Notes: generated by a model not told the origin, from the sequence alone. Shown: positions 38,446 through 47,300, counted from the first letter of the stretch. The stretch is DNA of 55,954 nt from Acidisoma sp. L85 (GCF_009765865.1 NZ_LMUQ01000047.1:15830-71783), one strand, 5' to 3'. Made by a program: numbers and translations.

Positions 38446-39432
38446 TCAGCGTCCCGTCCAGCTGCTCGAGGAGACAACGATGCCATCGCCGGCAGCTATA
38501 TCGTCTTGTCCGTTTCCACCACAGGCCTTGTCCTCCTGCAGGCGAACGTTGTTCATGATCAGCAGAAAGGTGATGGAGCTCATCATCGATGAGGGGATCC
38601 AAACGATAAGGCCGCCGAGATGCTGGTCGTGCAGGGCGCTCACCGACGGGAAAAGACGTCCGCACAAATCATAGTAATTATAGAGCGCGGTGCCGCCGAA
38701 GGTAATCCGCGCCCCGATCAGGATCTGTGGAAATATTACCAAGATGACGGTGAGGAGGCGGACGGCATAGGCGGATCGGGCCGGCGGCGCTGGACGGGGA
38801 TCAAGCGCGAAGAACCAGAAGAGCAATCCATCGATCACCATGCTCCAATTCATGATGTCGTATAGAACCGGCGAGACCATGGCGTGGAAGTGGATAGAGG
38901 GCTGGAGCCAGAGGGATATGAGTCCGACGAATAGCACGCCTGCTACGACTGGATTTTGGACGACGTGGAGTGGCGTCTTCACTAATCGGCTCTGCAGCTT
39001 GAGGCGGATCGCCGCCGGCATGCCACGGCCAATCGTGTCACCGGGCCATGATAGCGCGATGAGGAAGGGAGCGAGATGATGCATCGCGAGATGCTGCACT
39101 CGGTTCAGAAAGAACATGTGCTGCGACATATAGACAAAATGGGTCTGCAGCACCGTATAGATCATCGCAACGCCGCTGATGAAGGCGAGCTGTCGTGCGA
39201 GGTTTGGGCGCTCCTGTTGCGGCGAACGGACAAGACCCCGCAAATACCAGAACAGCGGCAGCAGCGTGCCCAGAAACTCGAGAAGGGAGAAATCCCAGGG
39301 AGCGATGACTGGCAATTCCGCTGGGTAACGTCGGGAGGCCCACCAGAGGACGAGGCCGCCAACGATCAGCGCACCGGAACCGAAGTCGGTCTCATGCCAC
39401 GTCGTGCGATAGACGCTCTTCGCTGCAGTCAT
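38446..39432 (-). CDS. Cytochrome c oxidase assembly protein, CtaG (caa3-type) family
   Basis: About 328 residues with seven or so membrane helices. Family motifs: THFVYMSQHMFFLNRVQHL with conserved histidines, MHHLAPFLIALSWP, DIMNWSMVIDGLLFWF, LDPRPAPPARSAYA and the tail MMSSITFLLIMNNVRLQED. CtaG proteins take part in copper insertion into the CuB centre of heme-copper oxidases. An ATG at 39432 is preferred; GTG 39444 is possible. Nearby PCuAC and SCO genes fit a copper-delivery set; the only oxidase in the window is cyoABCD, 30 kb away. Confidence 0.86.
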   Translation of the reverse strand: MTAAKSVYRTTWHETDFGSGALIVGGLVLWWASRRYPAELPVIAPWDFSLLEFLGTLLPLFWYLRGLVRSPQQERPNLARQLAFISGVAMIYTVLQTHFVYMSQHMFFLNRVQHLAMHHLAPFLIALSWPGDTIGRGMPAAIRLKLQSRLVKTPLHVVQNPVVAGVLFVGLISLWLQPSIHFHAMVSPVLYDIMNWSMVIDGLLFWFFALDPRPAPPARSAYAVRLLTVILVIFPQILIGARITFGGTALYNYYDLCGRLFPSVSALHDQHLGGLIVWIPSSMMSSITFLLIMNNVRLQEDKACGGNGQDDIAAGDGIVVSSSSWTGR

Positions 39433-39702
39433 GCTGTCCGGCACGATCCCATATCGTCCCGGTGCGCCCGCAAAGCGCTTTCTGCAAGTTACAGAATCTT
39501 CATTTCCTAGCTATCCGCATTCTCGCGGACAAGCCGAAATGAAGGAAATGTGCCGCACACTGGGTGGTCCCTCCCGATGGGTTCGTCGACATCGGGTTGC
39601 TCGCTCGCGTGCTTGGTGCGAGTGTCAAGTGACACGACAACTGCGCCTCATGACCCGCGGATCTCCTTCATCCCACGCCTCGCAACAATCCACTGGAGAG
39701 CT

Positions 39703-40950
39703 ATGACCGCAGACGGCAAATCATCGATGCGACCTCGCAGGGACGTAGCTGAGGAGACAAACCGAAGCCGAAGGCCGCGCATGAGTCTGGTTGAGCGCCG
39801 CATTAGCGTGACCCTGGCGTCGATCTACGGCGTCAGGATGCTTGGCCTCTTCCTGATTCTTCCCGTCTTTGCGATCTATGCGAGAAGTCTTCCAGGCGGA
39901 GACCGACATAGCCTCGTCGGCTTGGCCCTAGGCATCTACGGCCTAACGCAGGCGGTGCTGCAGATCCCGTGGGGCATGGCGAGCGATCGCTTCGGGCGTA
40001 AGCCGATCATGCTTGCGGGTCTGTCCGTCTTCGCAGTTGGATCGATCTTCGCCGGCTTCTCGCACACCCTGCCGATGATCATCTTGGGGCGCGCGATCCA
40101 AGGGGCAGGGGCCATCTCGGCTGCGATTTCAGCGATGATCGCAGACGGTACGCATGAGGAGAATCGCACTAAGGCTATGGCGATGGTCGGCATGATGATC
40201 GGGATCAGCTTCATCATCTCGCTCGTCGCCGGCCCTGTTCTCTATCGCCTCGTCAGCGTACCGGGAATGTTCTTTCTAACCGCCCTGCTGGCCTTCATTG
40301 CCATGGGCCTTGTAGTATTTGTGGTGCCCGACGTGCCGATGGCACCGGCAGCCCAAGCAACGGCTCTAGAACCGCTGCGCACTATCTTGACGCCGACGTT
40401 GATGCGCCTGCATTTTTCGATCTTTGCACTTAACTTCATGCAGGTGACGCTCTTCCTGGTCGTGCCTTTGGCTCTGGTGACCCATGCCGGCATCGCGGTC
40501 CAGGATCACTGGCTTGTCTATCTGCCGACGACCATTGGGTCCTTCATCATCGCCGTTCCCGGCATCATTTGGGCGGAGAGCCGAGGCTTGATGCGGCCGG
40601 TGCTGATTGGCGCCGTCACGCTGCTGACGCTGGCCATGCTCGCCTTCGCCATTGGCTATGACAGAGCGTCCGTTCTCGTTGGTGCCCTGTTCCTCTTCTT
40701 CGTCGCCTTCAACCTTCTCGAGGCGTTGCTCCCTTCCCTGGCATCGCGCAGCGCGCCAGCGGCGCGCAAAGGCCTAGCTCTCGGTGTCTACAATACAGCC
40801 CAGTCGGCCGGGCTTTTCGTCGGGGGCGCCTTGGGCGGACTTGCCTCGCAGTACGGCGGTCCTGCCGCCGCCTTCTGCATGTGCGTCGCGCTCGGTGTGG
40901 TCTGGATGGCTGTCGCCGCCTTCATCCAGCCGCCGCGGAAGTCTGTTTGA
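39703..40950 (+). CDS. MFS transporter
   Basis: The ATG at 39703, with GGAGAG upstream, gives 415 residues and twelve membrane helices. The MFS signature between helices 2 and 3 is GMASDRFGRKPIMLAG; helix 4 has LGRAIQGAGAISAAISA, and GPVLYRLVSVPGMFF follows helix 5. This pattern resembles drug-efflux type transporters. A frame extension back to 39550 has no family character. Its last 177 bases overlap the end of the convergent CtaG-like gene. Confidence 0.88.
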   Translation: MTADGKSSMRPRRDVAEETNRSRRPRMSLVERRISVTLASIYGVRMLGLFLILPVFAIYARSLPGGDRHSLVGLALGIYGLTQAVLQIPWGMASDRFGRKPIMLAGLSVFAVGSIFAGFSHTLPMIILGRAIQGAGAISAAISAMIADGTHEENRTKAMAMVGMMIGISFIISLVAGPVLYRLVSVPGMFFLTALLAFIAMGLVVFVVPDVPMAPAAQATALEPLRTILTPTLMRLHFSIFALNFMQVTLFLVVPLALVTHAGIAVQDHWLVYLPTTIGSFIIAVPGIIWAESRGLMRPVLIGAVTLLTLAMLAFAIGYDRASVLVGALFLFFVAFNLLEALLPSLASRSAPAARKGLALGVYNTAQSAGLFVGGALGGLASQYGGPAAAFCMCVALGVVWMAVAAFIQPPRKSV

Positions 40951-41934
40951 AATTGTCTCTTCGACCGCTGGCGGCGTCGCTTCCCAGCTGCATCCGCCTT
41001 CCGTAGAGGCGGCCTCCTCAGCATGCCGCTGTTGCTCGTCCCGCCACATCCTCTCGAGAATAAAGAAGGCCGCGACAGCACTCATCATGCCGCCGCCGAA
41101 GCAGACGATCGAGCCGCCGATCTCCTGGTCGAGCTGAGCCCCGATCGCCGGGAACAAGCGTCCGCAAAGGTCGTAATAGGCGTAGAGGTCTCCGTTCGTG
41201 AAGAGAATGACTCCGCCGGCGATAATCTGTGGCAGCTGCACCCCAAAGACCAGCAGCAGCCGGACAGCGTAAGAAAGGGGCACGATGGGCTGCGGTCTCG
41301 GATCCAGGACCAGAAACCAGAAGAAAAGGCCATCGAGCACCATGCTCCAGTTCATGATTGCGTAGAGGCGTGGACTGATCATCGCCCGGAAATGGATGGA
41401 GGGCACGAGCCAGAGCAGAATAAGACCGGCGAAGAGAAAGGAGGCAAGCACCGGATGCTGGACGGCACGGATCGCCCCGCTGAGCCAGCGGTTCCGCGTC
41501 AGGCGCAGAACGTGCTGCGGGGCGCCTTTCCCCAGTGTCGCGCCGGGCCAGCTTGCCGCGATGAGAAAAGGGCCGATGTGGTGCATCACCAGGTGCTGTA
41601 ATCGATTGAGAAAGAAAACATGCTGCGCGAAGTAAAGGAAATGTGTCTGCAAAACGGCATAGACAGATAGCACCCCAACGCCAAAGCATACCTGCCGCAA
41701 AATCGAGGGTCGGGCCTTGGATGGCGTGCGGATCAGTCCTTGCCCATAGCACCACAATCCGCCGGAGCAGCAGAGGAAGGTAGGCCAGGAGAATTCAGTC
41801 GGCGCCCAGACCGGCAGGCGCGACGGGTAGGTTTGACAGAGCCACGCCACCATGAGACCGGCGAACAGGCAAAGCATATAGCCGCAGGCATCCCGCCCGG
41901 GTGGCGAATGGGCATGTGATCGGGCGGAGCTCAA
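40774..41934 (-). CDS. Second CtaG-family cytochrome c oxidase assembly protein, with extended tail
   Basis: A 386-residue frame. The CtaG core runs to about residue 300: THFLYFAQHVFFLNRLQHLV, MHHIGPFLIAASWP, AIMNWSMVLDGLFFWFLVL and YYDLCGRLFPAIGAQLDQ. After the last helix comes about 80 hydrophilic residues with no family match, of which some 59 are antisense to the end of the MFS gene, so the original stop may have been lost. The start is TTG 41934 or ATG 41877. It is divergent enough from the other copy to be an old paralogue. Confidence 0.8.
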   Translation of the reverse strand: MSSARSHAHSPPGRDACGYMLCLFAGLMVAWLCQTYPSRLPVWAPTEFSWPTFLCCSGGLWCYGQGLIRTPSKARPSILRQVCFGVGVLSVYAVLQTHFLYFAQHVFFLNRLQHLVMHHIGPFLIAASWPGATLGKGAPQHVLRLTRNRWLSGAIRAVQHPVLASFLFAGLILLWLVPSIHFRAMISPRLYAIMNWSMVLDGLFFWFLVLDPRPQPIVPLSYAVRLLLVFGVQLPQIIAGGVILFTNGDLYAYYDLCGRLFPAIGAQLDQEIGGSIVCFGGGMMSAVAAFFILERMWRDEQQRHAEEAASTEGGCSWEATPPAVEETISNRLPRRLDEGGDSHPDHTERDAHAEGGGRTAVLRGKSAQGAPDEKPGRLGCIVDTES

Positions 41935-42611
41935 CGCTCTTTCCAGATACTAGGCTGACGTATCCGTTCGACTAGAATTCAAGAGGCCGCCGAACTCCCG
42001 GACGGGACCATCCAAATAATGTTGCGATCACCTTCAAGCTCCACAATTGACGAACGGCTAATGCGGCCAAAGTACGCGACCTCGTCCAACACCACCTCTA
42101 GCTCATGGTCTGCGTTGATGGACTGATCGAGATTGTTCCGCCCGACAGTTTGGATGGGTCCTCTTTCGGCCCCGTTTCCACCAGTTCGGTCGGCCATGAA
42201 GCTCAGGTGCTGGAACAGGCATTGCCAACCCTTACGCCATGTTGTTTTCGATCGACATCATCCGGAATAAATCTCGACGCTACGTGTGATTGTGTCGGCG
42301 GGAACTAGGATGGCCGAAGGTCCCCAGGCTTGGCGAGGTGCGCGGGCGCGCACGGTAAGCGAAAGCGAAGTGTTCCAGGAACAGAATGTTGTGAACAAGG
42401 CCAATTAGTCTCGAAACATGACCGCGCCGGCACCTACGATAACGCGGACAACGAGGGCGAGGAGGTGGCAGAAGGCTGATCTGATAGAGCGGTCGCCGAG
42501 ACGGTCGATCTGACATCTCAAGCAGGCGCATGCCGATTAGCCGTGGATCTCCTCACGCCGTGTCGTTAGTTATTCGATCTTTCTTGCCGTGGTCCGGCTT
42601 TCCGACATCTG
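41935..42611. other. Gene-poor stretch between CtaG-like and cytochrome c genes
   Basis: About 680 bases. The frame 41979-42197 (-) reads HELEVVLDEVAYFGRISRSS and might be a 72-residue gene, but no family is recognised. The remainder shows nothing supported. Confidence 0.35.
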
Positions 42612-42965
42612 TTACTCAGCGGCAGGGAGACCGCTGACATAGCGCGCGACCGCACTCCGCTCCCGCGCGGTGAGCTTGCCGGCGATGATCCGCATGATCG
42701 CATTGCCTTTGCCGCTCGCGAAGAATGTGAGGCGCTCTTCCAGCAACGCCACCGGCCGCCCGGCCAGAGCCGGTGCCTCCATGCCAGGACGTCCTCGGGC
42801 TTGCAGGCCATGGCAGGCCGCGCAGGGTGCGGCACCCTCAGGCGACCCATGCATGTAGATGTTCTGGCCACTCACATCATCGGAGGCTGTTGCCGCGTTG
42901 AACGGCACGGCGACCGCTAGAGCCAAGCACAAAACGGTGGTCAGAAGAGTCAGGCGTCGGTTCAT
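42612..42965 (-). CDS. Small secreted c-type cytochrome
   Basis: 117 residues with a Sec signal (LTLLTTVLCLALAVAVPF). Single heme site CAACHG near residue 47; the RPGMEAPALAGRP loop and the MRIIAGKLTARERSAVARY helix follow the class I cytochrome c pattern. It ends the PCuAC-SCO-cytochrome c unit and overlaps the SCO gene by 4 bases (ATGA). Likely a periplasmic electron carrier or a redox partner in copper-site assembly. Confidence 0.88.
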   Translation of the reverse strand: MNRRLTLLTTVLCLALAVAVPFNAATASDDVSGQNIYMHGSPEGAAPCAACHGLQARGRPGMEAPALAGRPVALLEERLTFFASGKGNAIMRIIAGKLTARERSAVARYVSGLPAAE

Positions 42966-43621
42966 ACAAGAGCTTCGAGTTTACCTAGCCAGGTCGGATG
43001 GGAACGAGTGAGCCGCTGGAGGTCTTCCGCAAGCCCGTCAATGTCTGGCGTCTGGGATGCCATGGAGGGAACTAGAAGTTTCGCCGCACCGCTTTGGTCG
43101 AAGACATAGATCACCGCACTATGGATAACCTCGTACCCGTGTCCGTTCCCCGGCGGAGTTACTGAGTAGGCAACCCGGTATCGCTGTGCGAGCCGCGCAA
43201 GCTGGTCCGGCGTCCCACGCAGACCTACAAAGTTCGGTCCGAAGAGACTCATGTATTGGCCAAGAACGTTCAGCGAATCACGATTAGGGTCGACGGTCAC
43301 GAATAGGAAGCGAATCTCAGACGCAGCAGGCCCCAGCCGTGTCAGCGCCTGGTTGACATTTTGCAGGGTCAGCGGACACACGTCCGGGCAGAAGGTGTAG
43401 CCGAAATAGAGCATCACGATCTTGCCGCGCATATCAGCTTGCGTAACTAGCTTGCCGTCCGGGGCACGCCGCAACGTGAACGAGAGCGATGGCGATGTGC
43501 CACTTACATCGATATCGTGCCACGGCGGAGCTTGGTCGCAGGCGACAAGCGGAGCCGCCAGCGCCATACTTGGAACGAGTGCCAATACATCGCGACGATA
43601 AAGGCTCTCTGTTGCCCTCAC
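42962..43621 (-). CDS. SCO1/SenC family copper-site assembly protein
   Basis: The GTG at 43621 overlaps the upstream stop (GTGA) and gives 219 residues; the longer frame shadows the PCuAC gene. The N-terminus looks like a lipoprotein signal (ALVPSMALAAPLVAC, Cys near 28). The thioredoxin fold bears the copper motif TFCPDVCPLT and the distal histidine in VIHSAVIYVFD; all three copper ligands are present. SCO proteins deliver copper to, or reduce thiols in, cytochrome oxidase. Middle gene of a three-gene operon. Confidence 0.92.
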   Translation of the reverse strand: MRATESLYRRDVLALVPSMALAAPLVACDQAPPWHDIDVSGTSPSLSFTLRRAPDGKLVTQADMRGKIVMLYFGYTFCPDVCPLTLQNVNQALTRLGPAASEIRFLFVTVDPNRDSLNVLGQYMSLFGPNFVGLRGTPDQLARLAQRYRVAYSVTPPGNGHGYEVIHSAVIYVFDQSGAAKLLVPSMASQTPDIDGLAEDLQRLTRSHPTWLGKLEALV

Positions 43622-44133
43622 GGTCGTGCCCCCCGCACTTGGAAACTCGCGGAGAGGTGCCCGCCGTCGGCGAAGTGAAGAATGGCTGTCGTCATCCCGC
43701 CAATCCGCAGAACCTGGGGATCCGGCCCCATGCACATCAGATGATAGCCGCCGGGCGCGAAGCGAATTGTGCCGTGGGAAGAAATCGACACTGACGAGAC
43801 CATTCCCATCGCTTCGCTCCCGCCGCTATTCGTGGAACGGTGCAACATGACCGAGCTACAGCCTTTTATCTCAGCTCCAACTAGGACGAGAGACGTGGCA
43901 CCAAAATTACTTAGGGTGAAGTAACCAGCGGCGGGTCGCGAAGGAAGCAAGAGTCGGAGCCAACCATCCGTCAATTTTGCATCGGGCGTGGCCGCGGAGG
44001 CCGATGGGAGCGTCGATAACAGACTTCCTATCACGAGGAAGACTACCCATTTGAGATAGTTGGCGTTACCGACGAGCTGCCTGAGCACTCGGGCGAGCGG
44101 CAATAGCCCACGTTGCAATATTATTGTGTCCAT
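43618..44133 (-). CDS. Periplasmic copper chaperone PCu(A)C family
   Basis: A 171-residue protein with a membrane-anchoring or long signal segment (YLKWVVFLVIGSLLSTLP) followed by a cupredoxin-like domain. The Cu(I)-binding pattern is visible: His in VMLHRST, Met in EAMGMVSSV, and HLM in APGGYHLMCMG. PCuAC works with SCO in building oxidase copper centres, which fits the next gene. A ctaG tail lies directly upstream on the same strand. Confidence 0.88.
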   Translation of the reverse strand: MDTIILQRGLLPLARVLRQLVGNANYLKWVVFLVIGSLLSTLPSASAATPDAKLTDGWLRLLLPSRPAAGYFTLSNFGATSLVLVGAEIKGCSSVMLHRSTNSGGSEAMGMVSSVSISSHGTIRFAPGGYHLMCMGPDPQVLRIGGMTTAILHFADGGHLSASFQVRGARP

Positions 44134-44225
44134 CCCGATCGCCTACTCCTCCTGCAGCCGGATATTGCTCATGATGAGCATGGAAGGCAATGGAGTCGGC
44201 AATCAGCGAATTTCACGTGAGATGA
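44134..44225 (-). pseudogene. Tail end of a decayed third ctaG
   Basis: On the minus strand the region reads IAHDPHLT, stop, NSLIADSIAF, then in a shifted frame MLIMSNIRLQEE and a stop (TAG at 44145-44147). This equals the CtaG C-terminus (ALHDQHLGG..LLIMNNVRLQED). It sits immediately before the PCuAC start, so an ancestral ctaG-PCuAC-SCO-cytochrome c operon probably existed. Confidence 0.72.
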
Positions 44226-44494
44226 GGGTCGTGAGCGATGCTAGTTATGCAGGCGCGACTCAATATGGAAGTAACCGCAGAATCATGGCGGGCGGTGAGG
44301 GCGACCGCGCCGGAACGTGATCCAACTCAATAATTCCGCTTGAACGTGACGATTCACACGCCCACTGCCAACGGTTTAGGATGAATGCCTGGAGGCGAAA
44401 TACCAGACCCTGGATGAAAGCAGGATAGTCAACATCTGTGCGGCGGGGCTCAAAGAAAAGATGTAATGACGGATCCTAACTCAAAACGGGGGCA

Positions 44495-44575
44495 TTTCAG
44501 GGGGCAGGGTCAAGTGCTATGACTGCCTCCCTCCACAATGCCCCTGGATAGAACCAAGTGGCGCTCTTGAACTCA
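44495..44575 (+). pseudogene. Fragment of a second OHCU-decarboxylase-like gene
   Basis: The sequence reads SAMTASLHNAPG, stop, NQVALLNSELSSDRF, matching SAMTTSLHNAPEEDQMALLN of the gene at 15765-16250 at protein and base level (GTGCTATGACTGCC against GTGCCATGACCACG). It lacks HPDL in the same place as the longer copy. The fragment is short. Confidence 0.58.
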
Positions 44576-44638
44576 GAGCTTTCCTCCGATCGATTCACCG
44601 AAGGCCGATACAACCCGGCTCTTCAGTTCAAAAGGGGA

Positions 44639-45085
44639 TCATTGAGGCTGCTCTGCGAGGCTGACAGAGTTTTTTGTGTCTTCGTGAAAGCCACAGGCGA
44701 TCCGCATACCTGCGCCACTCGCGACCTCCCGCCAATTGTCCATGGCGTAGCTCAAACCGACCAGTTTGCCGCCCGCCATGTGGCCCGAATACATTTCATA
44801 ATACAGACCGCGTCGCAGCTGTGCATTGCAGTCATACTCGACTTGATATCGGATCGAGCGAATCCTCTTCCCTCCGACTGTCACGCGGTCTCTGAAATCC
44901 TGCAGCCTCCAAAGTATCACGTCTTCGCCGCTTCGCACAATGTTGGTGTCGTCCACGTACCGAGCTATCGGTCCCGTTACGTCGAGGCCCTGCCACCCAC
45001 CTTGCCGCGCCGATGCCGCGTGCGCATGGCACGCAGGCCCGAGAGCAAGCAACGGCAGCAAAATTGAAGCAGCATGAGGCTTCAT
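44639..45085 (-). CDS. Secreted surface-adhesin E-like small protein
   Basis: The ATG at 45085, with CTGGAG upstream, gives 148 residues with a signal peptide (ASILLPLLALGPACHAHA). The mature part has the pattern ARYVDDTNIVRSGEDVILW, SIRYQVEYDCNAQLRRGLY and a late Cys (RIACGFHE), as in the surface-adhesin E family: two cysteines probably form a disulfide. Function in this setting is unknown. A TGTAAC-N5-GTTACA palindrome lies about 150 bases upstream. Confidence 0.68.
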   Translation of the reverse strand: MKPHAASILLPLLALGPACHAHAASARQGGWQGLDVTGPIARYVDDTNIVRSGEDVILWRLQDFRDRVTVGGKRIRSIRYQVEYDCNAQLRRGLYYEMYSGHMAGGKLVGLSYAMDNWREVASGAGMRIACGFHEDTKNSVSLAEQPQ

Positions 45086-45743
45086 GTGAGACTCCAGGTA
45101 TCTAAAGCGTGGCTTCTGTGCGAACAACGTCGAAAGAGTTTACCGCTAGCGACGCGGTCTGGCTGCTCAAACCGTAGTCGGCCACTGCTAACGCTGTCAG
45201 CGCTACACCAGTTTGAAGGGCTCAAGTACTGATTCTGTGTAACGAACAGTTACACGATGAAGCTTTAACTAACGGATCCATCGAGAGCACTTCGAAGCTA
45301 TGGAACGCACTTCGAGATGCCGTCGACGCTGTTCAATTTGGGGCACCGTCCACGGCGACGGATCGGCACCCCGACAGCCGGCCAGAGTGGCATTATTGGG
45401 CGTCAAGATCCAATCTTTCAACAGGTCCCGCGACTGATGGATCCCCCCCAGAGGAAGCGTCTGTTGCAAAAGACTGCTGTACACGCGCCTCAATCTTGAC
45501 GGCTCGCACCCTCGACGAGCAGCTCGGTCTCTGGCCCACAGCGAGGCGGCGCAGCTTAACCCGCATCGGGAAAGATGAAGTGATCATCGGTTTCTGAGGA
45601 ACTCGGGTTGCGACAGAGGTACAGAGGTGGGCGTCGTACCAGCTCCTTACCTGAGGAGCGGTAACAAAATGAAATCGATTTCCGGGTGTCACGAGGTGGG
45701 GACGCGAGCATGATCGCTGCGAAACTAGGGCCACGGAGGCTTC
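45086..45743. other. Intergenic region
   Basis: About 650 bases with a palindrome at 45237-45255 (listed separately). The long minus-strand frame 45393-46292 looks like a shadow: it is antisense to the small membrane gene and rich in Arg/Pro/Ser. Nothing else is supported. Confidence 0.45.
45237..45255. promoter_or_regulatory. Palindrome GTGTAAC-N5-GTTACAC upstream of the surface-adhesin-like gene
   Basis: Perfect 7-base arms. The core TGTAAC-N5-GTTACA recurs at 47186-47202 before another small secreted protein. Distance to the 45085 start is about 150 bases. Likely an operator for a dimeric regulator not encoded in the window (inference). Confidence 0.55.
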
Positions 45744-45974
45744 ATGCTCATTCGCCTGTCTGTCGCTGTCTATTGGCTGAGCGTGGGGGCGGCCATTGCC
45801 GCGCTCGCGATCGGCGGAAGCGACCTTTCTGTGAATGGCCGCGCCCTTATGGACGGCTGGTTTGATGCTTTGTGTTGGGTGGCACTTGCTGCCGCGATCT
45901 ACGCCTGTGGGTGGTTGTTCCGCTACTTGTTCGGACCCCAGACGCCGTCTTTGAATGTCGACCGCGATCTCTGA
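45744..45974 (+). CDS. Small two-helix membrane protein
   Basis: The ATG at 45744, with GGAGG 5 bases upstream, gives 76 residues: MLIRLSVAVYWLSVGAAIAA, a loop, ALCWVALAAAIYACGWLFRY and a polar tail. It shares layout and key positions (YW, GWL-x-R) with 38150-38347 and with the broken 35133-35332 gene. No known function. Confidence 0.65.
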   Translation: MLIRLSVAVYWLSVGAAIAALAIGGSDLSVNGRALMDGWFDALCWVALAAAIYACGWLFRYLFGPQTPSLNVDRDL

Positions 45975-46264
45975 GCGAGGCCTTCCGTCACGCCGCGGAA
46001 CACCATTTGCGGACTGATGGATGTAAGCGTCGGCCGACTTGACGGGCGACTTGACCGGTGCAGGCAGCTTCACCTCGGCCAATGACTTGGTCCGTCTCAT
46101 AGCCGACCCTCCTGGAGCAGGCGAAGCATCTCGGTCCCACCTACGGACATGTTCCCGCCGTCGACAGCGAGGAGGGAGATGACGCCGATCTTTGACCTCG
46201 CTATTCATACGGCAAAGACGGGCCGCGCGCGGGCAATCGGTCGGTACATGAAATCGACGGCACT

Positions 46265-46640
46265 TTCCCAGGGGTAGCCTGCAAGTCGGCACTGCCGACT
46301 GGGTGTATGATACACTTTACTGCGCACGTGGCCAGGCCGAGAACCTGATTAAGATGCACAAGGGCCAACTTGCCCCCGACCGAACGTCATATCGCTCCCC
46401 GATGGCCAACCAGATGCGCCTGATCCTGCATACCGCCGCCTATTGGCAGCTGCTGACCCTGCGCGATGCGCTCTCGGCACCACAGGTCTTGCACGCGCGG
46501 AATTGGCGCTCTCCGCTTGCGCCTGCTCAGTATCGCGGCACGGGTCACCGAACGGCCTGCCATGTCCGTATCGCCTTCGCCGCCGCCTGCGCCGAAGCTG
46601 CATCGTTCCGCGGCGTGGCAAATGCGCTCACCCTGTGACC
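46265..46640 (+). mobile_element. IS1380-family transposase, C-terminal remnant
   Basis: The frame starting ADWVYDTLYCARGQAENLIK with DRTSYRSPMANQMRL and HTAAYWQLLTLRDAL is the conserved C-terminal part of IS1380 transposases, which holds the Y-x-x-RG-x-x-E catalytic region. It then shifts frame (RLRLLSIAARVTERP). The 5' two thirds are missing and no terminal repeats were found. Confidence 0.8.
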
Positions 46641-46809
46641 GATCGGGCGCAGACACCACCGGCCCGTCCCGCAAACCAAAAAAACGCCCGCATAGCTCGG
46701 CCAGCGTCAGAAACAGGGGAGCCCCGGGCGGTCTAGTGAATAAGTGATGCCCAGTTATTGTTGAAGGTTTCTAAGACATTATCCCAACATCGTCTATTAC
46801 TCAAGGGTG

Positions 46810-47076
46810 CTATTTAGTCGAGGTAACCTTGCCGGTCTTATTGTTAATCAAGTAGGTCCCCTTCGTGGCATTCTCACCCACCCAGTTGCAGTCCTTGTCC
46901 TGCATAATGTTATTGGCCGGTTCGTACCCTGCAGCATCAGCAGCATATCGGGCTTGAGGTTCGGTGAGACCGCCTTTGCAATTCTTATTCGTCGCCATTT
47001 CCATCGACGGTGTAACTTGTGCGAACGCGATACCGGCGCTGCCAAATAACAATACGGCCGCTAAAGCGAGTTTCAT
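46810..47076 (-). CDS. Small secreted hypothetical protein
   Basis: The ATG at 47076 with GGGGAG upstream gives 88 residues. Sec signal KLALAAVLLFGSAGIAFA, then a mature domain of about 68 residues with two cysteines (NKNCKGGL and KDCNWVG) and a basic tail TGKVTSTK. It looks like a periplasmic disulfide-stabilised protein of unknown role. A TGTAAC-N5-GTTACA palindrome lies 110 bases upstream. Confidence 0.6.
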   Translation of the reverse strand: MKLALAAVLLFGSAGIAFAQVTPSMEMATNKNCKGGLTEPQARYAADAAGYEPANNIMQDKDCNWVGENATKGTYLINNKTGKVTSTK

Positions 47077-47184
47077 ACTACGTCTCCCCTTCATGCACGG
47101 CGCTATTAAAGGCCGCGCCAAGATCGCTCTGCGCAGCCAACATATGTACTATGCCATGAGTGAACGGAATTCCGAAGATGGAAA

Positions 47185-47203
47185 CTGTAACGCAGAGTTA
47201 CAG
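47185..47203. promoter_or_regulatory. Palindrome CTGTAAC-N5-GTTACAG upstream of the small secreted protein
   Basis: Perfect 7-base arms; core identical to the site at 45237-45255. Both precede minus-strand genes for small exported proteins, which suggests one regulon. Confidence 0.55.
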
Positions 47204-47300
47204 CGTTCCAGTAGAAGTGCTATGGTAAATAGCGGTCGGGCCGGTGGAAGATGGTGGTCAATCTCGGCCGTAGCCCCGAGGCAGCTCGTATCGTTGCCCC

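Noticed and set aside
44461-44510. G-rich stretch resembling an insertion-sequence end
   Set aside because: No matching inverted partner or transposase was found nearby; part of it aligns with the OHCU-like fragment instead.
45393-46292. 300-codon open frame on the minus strand
   Set aside because: It is antisense to a small membrane gene with a good ribosome site, rich in Arg/Ser/Pro, and has no recognised domain; high GC makes such frames common.
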